DNA of 64,000 bases from Diphasiastrum complanatum (taxonomy: Eukaryota > Streptophyta > Lycopodiopsida > Lycopodiales > Lycopodiaceae), in contig CM055098.1 of NCBI GenBank assembly GCA_029204225.1, forward strand, positions 55,597,458-55,661,457, read 5' to 3'. The translations under genes were made by a program, and so were the position numbers. Every line of letters begins with the position of its first letter. Within the stretch, counting starts at the first letter, position 1. Below the pieces are notes generated by a model, which did not search any database, had not been told where the DNA came from, and saw only the letters and a list, made by a program, of their open reading frames with translations. Of the stretch, positions 62,980 to 64,000 are shown piece after piece.

Positions 62980-64000
62980 CTATTGAAGATTAAGCATTGA
63001 TCTTGATATTACTCCAAAATTAGATCTATGTTTGGTGAAGGCACTTTTGCTCAAAGGCTTGGTGAGTAGATCAGCAATACAAGAGGATGTGTTGACATGC
63101 TCCAAATAGATTTCTTCTCCAATAAGCTTCTCCCTCACAAAGTGGTGTGCCACTTCTATGTGCTTGATCCTTGCATGAAATATGGTATTATTGGCAAGAT
63201 CTTGGGCCGAGATATTGTCACATTTGATCATTGGTACATCATCCTCCTTGATGCGCTTTAGCTCCAATAACAATCTCTTGATCCAAAGCACCTCTTTGGT
63301 AGTTGTGGTGAGTGCTTTGTACTCAACCTCACATGAAGAAAGAGATATAGTATCTTTCTTTTTGGAAAGCCAAGATATTAGATTGCCTCCAAGAAATATG
63401 GTGTATGCACTTATGGACTTTCAATCCAACTTATTACTTGCAAAGTCTAAATCCGAGTAGCCAATAATGGATAGGTCTCACTTTAATAAAGTAGACCATA
63501 ATCATAAGATGAAGATATATACCTTAGAATCCTCTTGGACATCTTCCAATGATGGCTCAACTTGTGCACAAAAAAACTCAAGTCAGGGCCTAGTGATGGT
63601 AAGCCAAATTAAGGAGCCTATAAGACTCCTAAAAAGTGTGATGTCCTCAAGGGATCTTTCATCACCTTTATTAGGATCTTTCACAATTTGCTCCATTGGA
63701 GTATATATGCTCTTAGAATTTTCCATATGAAATTTTTTCAACATAGAAAGAGAATTGACATATAAAAACATAATCTTCATGAAAGTCAATCTCTAGGCCT
63801 AGTATGTCATGGATCTCTCCTAGATCTTGCATTTTAAACTCACTTCCAAGTGCTAGCTTAGTTTCTTCAACTAGCTTGATGCAACTTCCACAAAGAATAA
63901 TGTCATCAACATAGATTACAAGAATGACAACATTACTATCAACAAACTTTAGATACATGGAAGGATCATAGTCATTAAGGACAAATCCTAGTGAGATAAG
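62980..64000 (-). pseudogene. Copia RT and RNase H, runs off the window
   Basis: Reading leftward from the edge: ILVIYVDDIILCGSC (catalytic YVDD) and GEIHDILGLEIDF, then SMLKKFHMENSKSIYTPMEQ and RSLIGSLIWLTITRP; then RNase H pieces ending IKCDNISAQDLANNTIFHAR, IEVAHHFVREKLIGEEIYLE and CIADLLTKPLSKSAFTKHRS. Frames change near 63720 and between 63580 and 63290, where RNase H is shifted (a reading STSHEERDIVSFF lies on the opposite strand only by chance). The 3' LTR of this element is the one split by C4. The upstream part lies outside the window. Confidence -1.

Overview
The window looks like intergenic, repeat-rich nuclear DNA of a land plant with a large genome. The evidence is: LTR retrotransposons primed by initiator tRNA-Met (primer site TGGTATCAGAGC), Ty1/copia and Ty3/gypsy pol fragments, plant-style introns (GT..AG, A/T-rich) in broken genes, microsatellites, minisatellites, and no operons, tRNAs or rRNAs. 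I cannot name the species. A seed-free plant (fern, lycophyte or bryophyte) is a guess only.

Layout. 0-3.1 kb: a dead multi-exon minus-strand gene locus, methyltransferase-like upstream and FCP1-like (HAD phosphatase) downstream, with in-frame stops. 3.1-8.1 kb: satellites and minisatellites, including two different repeat families that share a 21-bp palindrome. 8.6-11.8 kb: a decayed DUF7869-type transposase (T1). 12.8-19.55 kb and 51.5-56.97 kb: two inverted copies (A and B) of one 5.5-6.7 kb unit carrying a second DUF7869-type transposase (T2). Copy A also holds a 2-kb segment with exon-like frames and an array of CCTATGCTNAGCATAGG palindromes. 19.6-33.2 kb: nested and fused LTR-element debris, including an almost intact young gag-only copia (C1, minus strand) inserted in the LTR of an older copia (C2).

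33.3-34.5 kb: a solo LTR with a perfect 5-bp target duplication. 35.8-37.1 kb: the only host-like protein gene, a class-3 lipase with one in-frame TGA. 38-40.9 kb: old minus-strand copia remnants. 41.3-46.4 kb: a complete 5.1-kb non-coding LTR element (LARD) of the same family as the solo LTR, with an AAACC target duplication and a dimeric tandem array inside. 47.4-51.5 kb: a copia with RT and RNase H, fused to a leader/3' end of another copia, and a possible U3 enhancer array. 57.5-62.6 kb: a complete gag-only copia (C4) with 820-bp LTRs and a CACGA target duplication, inserted in the LTR of another copia whose RT and RNase H run off the right edge.

Functionally, almost nothing here is likely to make a working full-length protein apart from the gag-protease frames of C1 and C4 and possibly the N-terminal lipase frame. 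The most unusual observations are the repeated palindromes, the inverted transposase unit whose copies share the same frame breaks, the in-frame removal of the integrase core in C4, and a roughly 1-kb extra segment shared by C4 and the 39-kb relic. All family assignments come from reading motifs by eye; no database search was possible.
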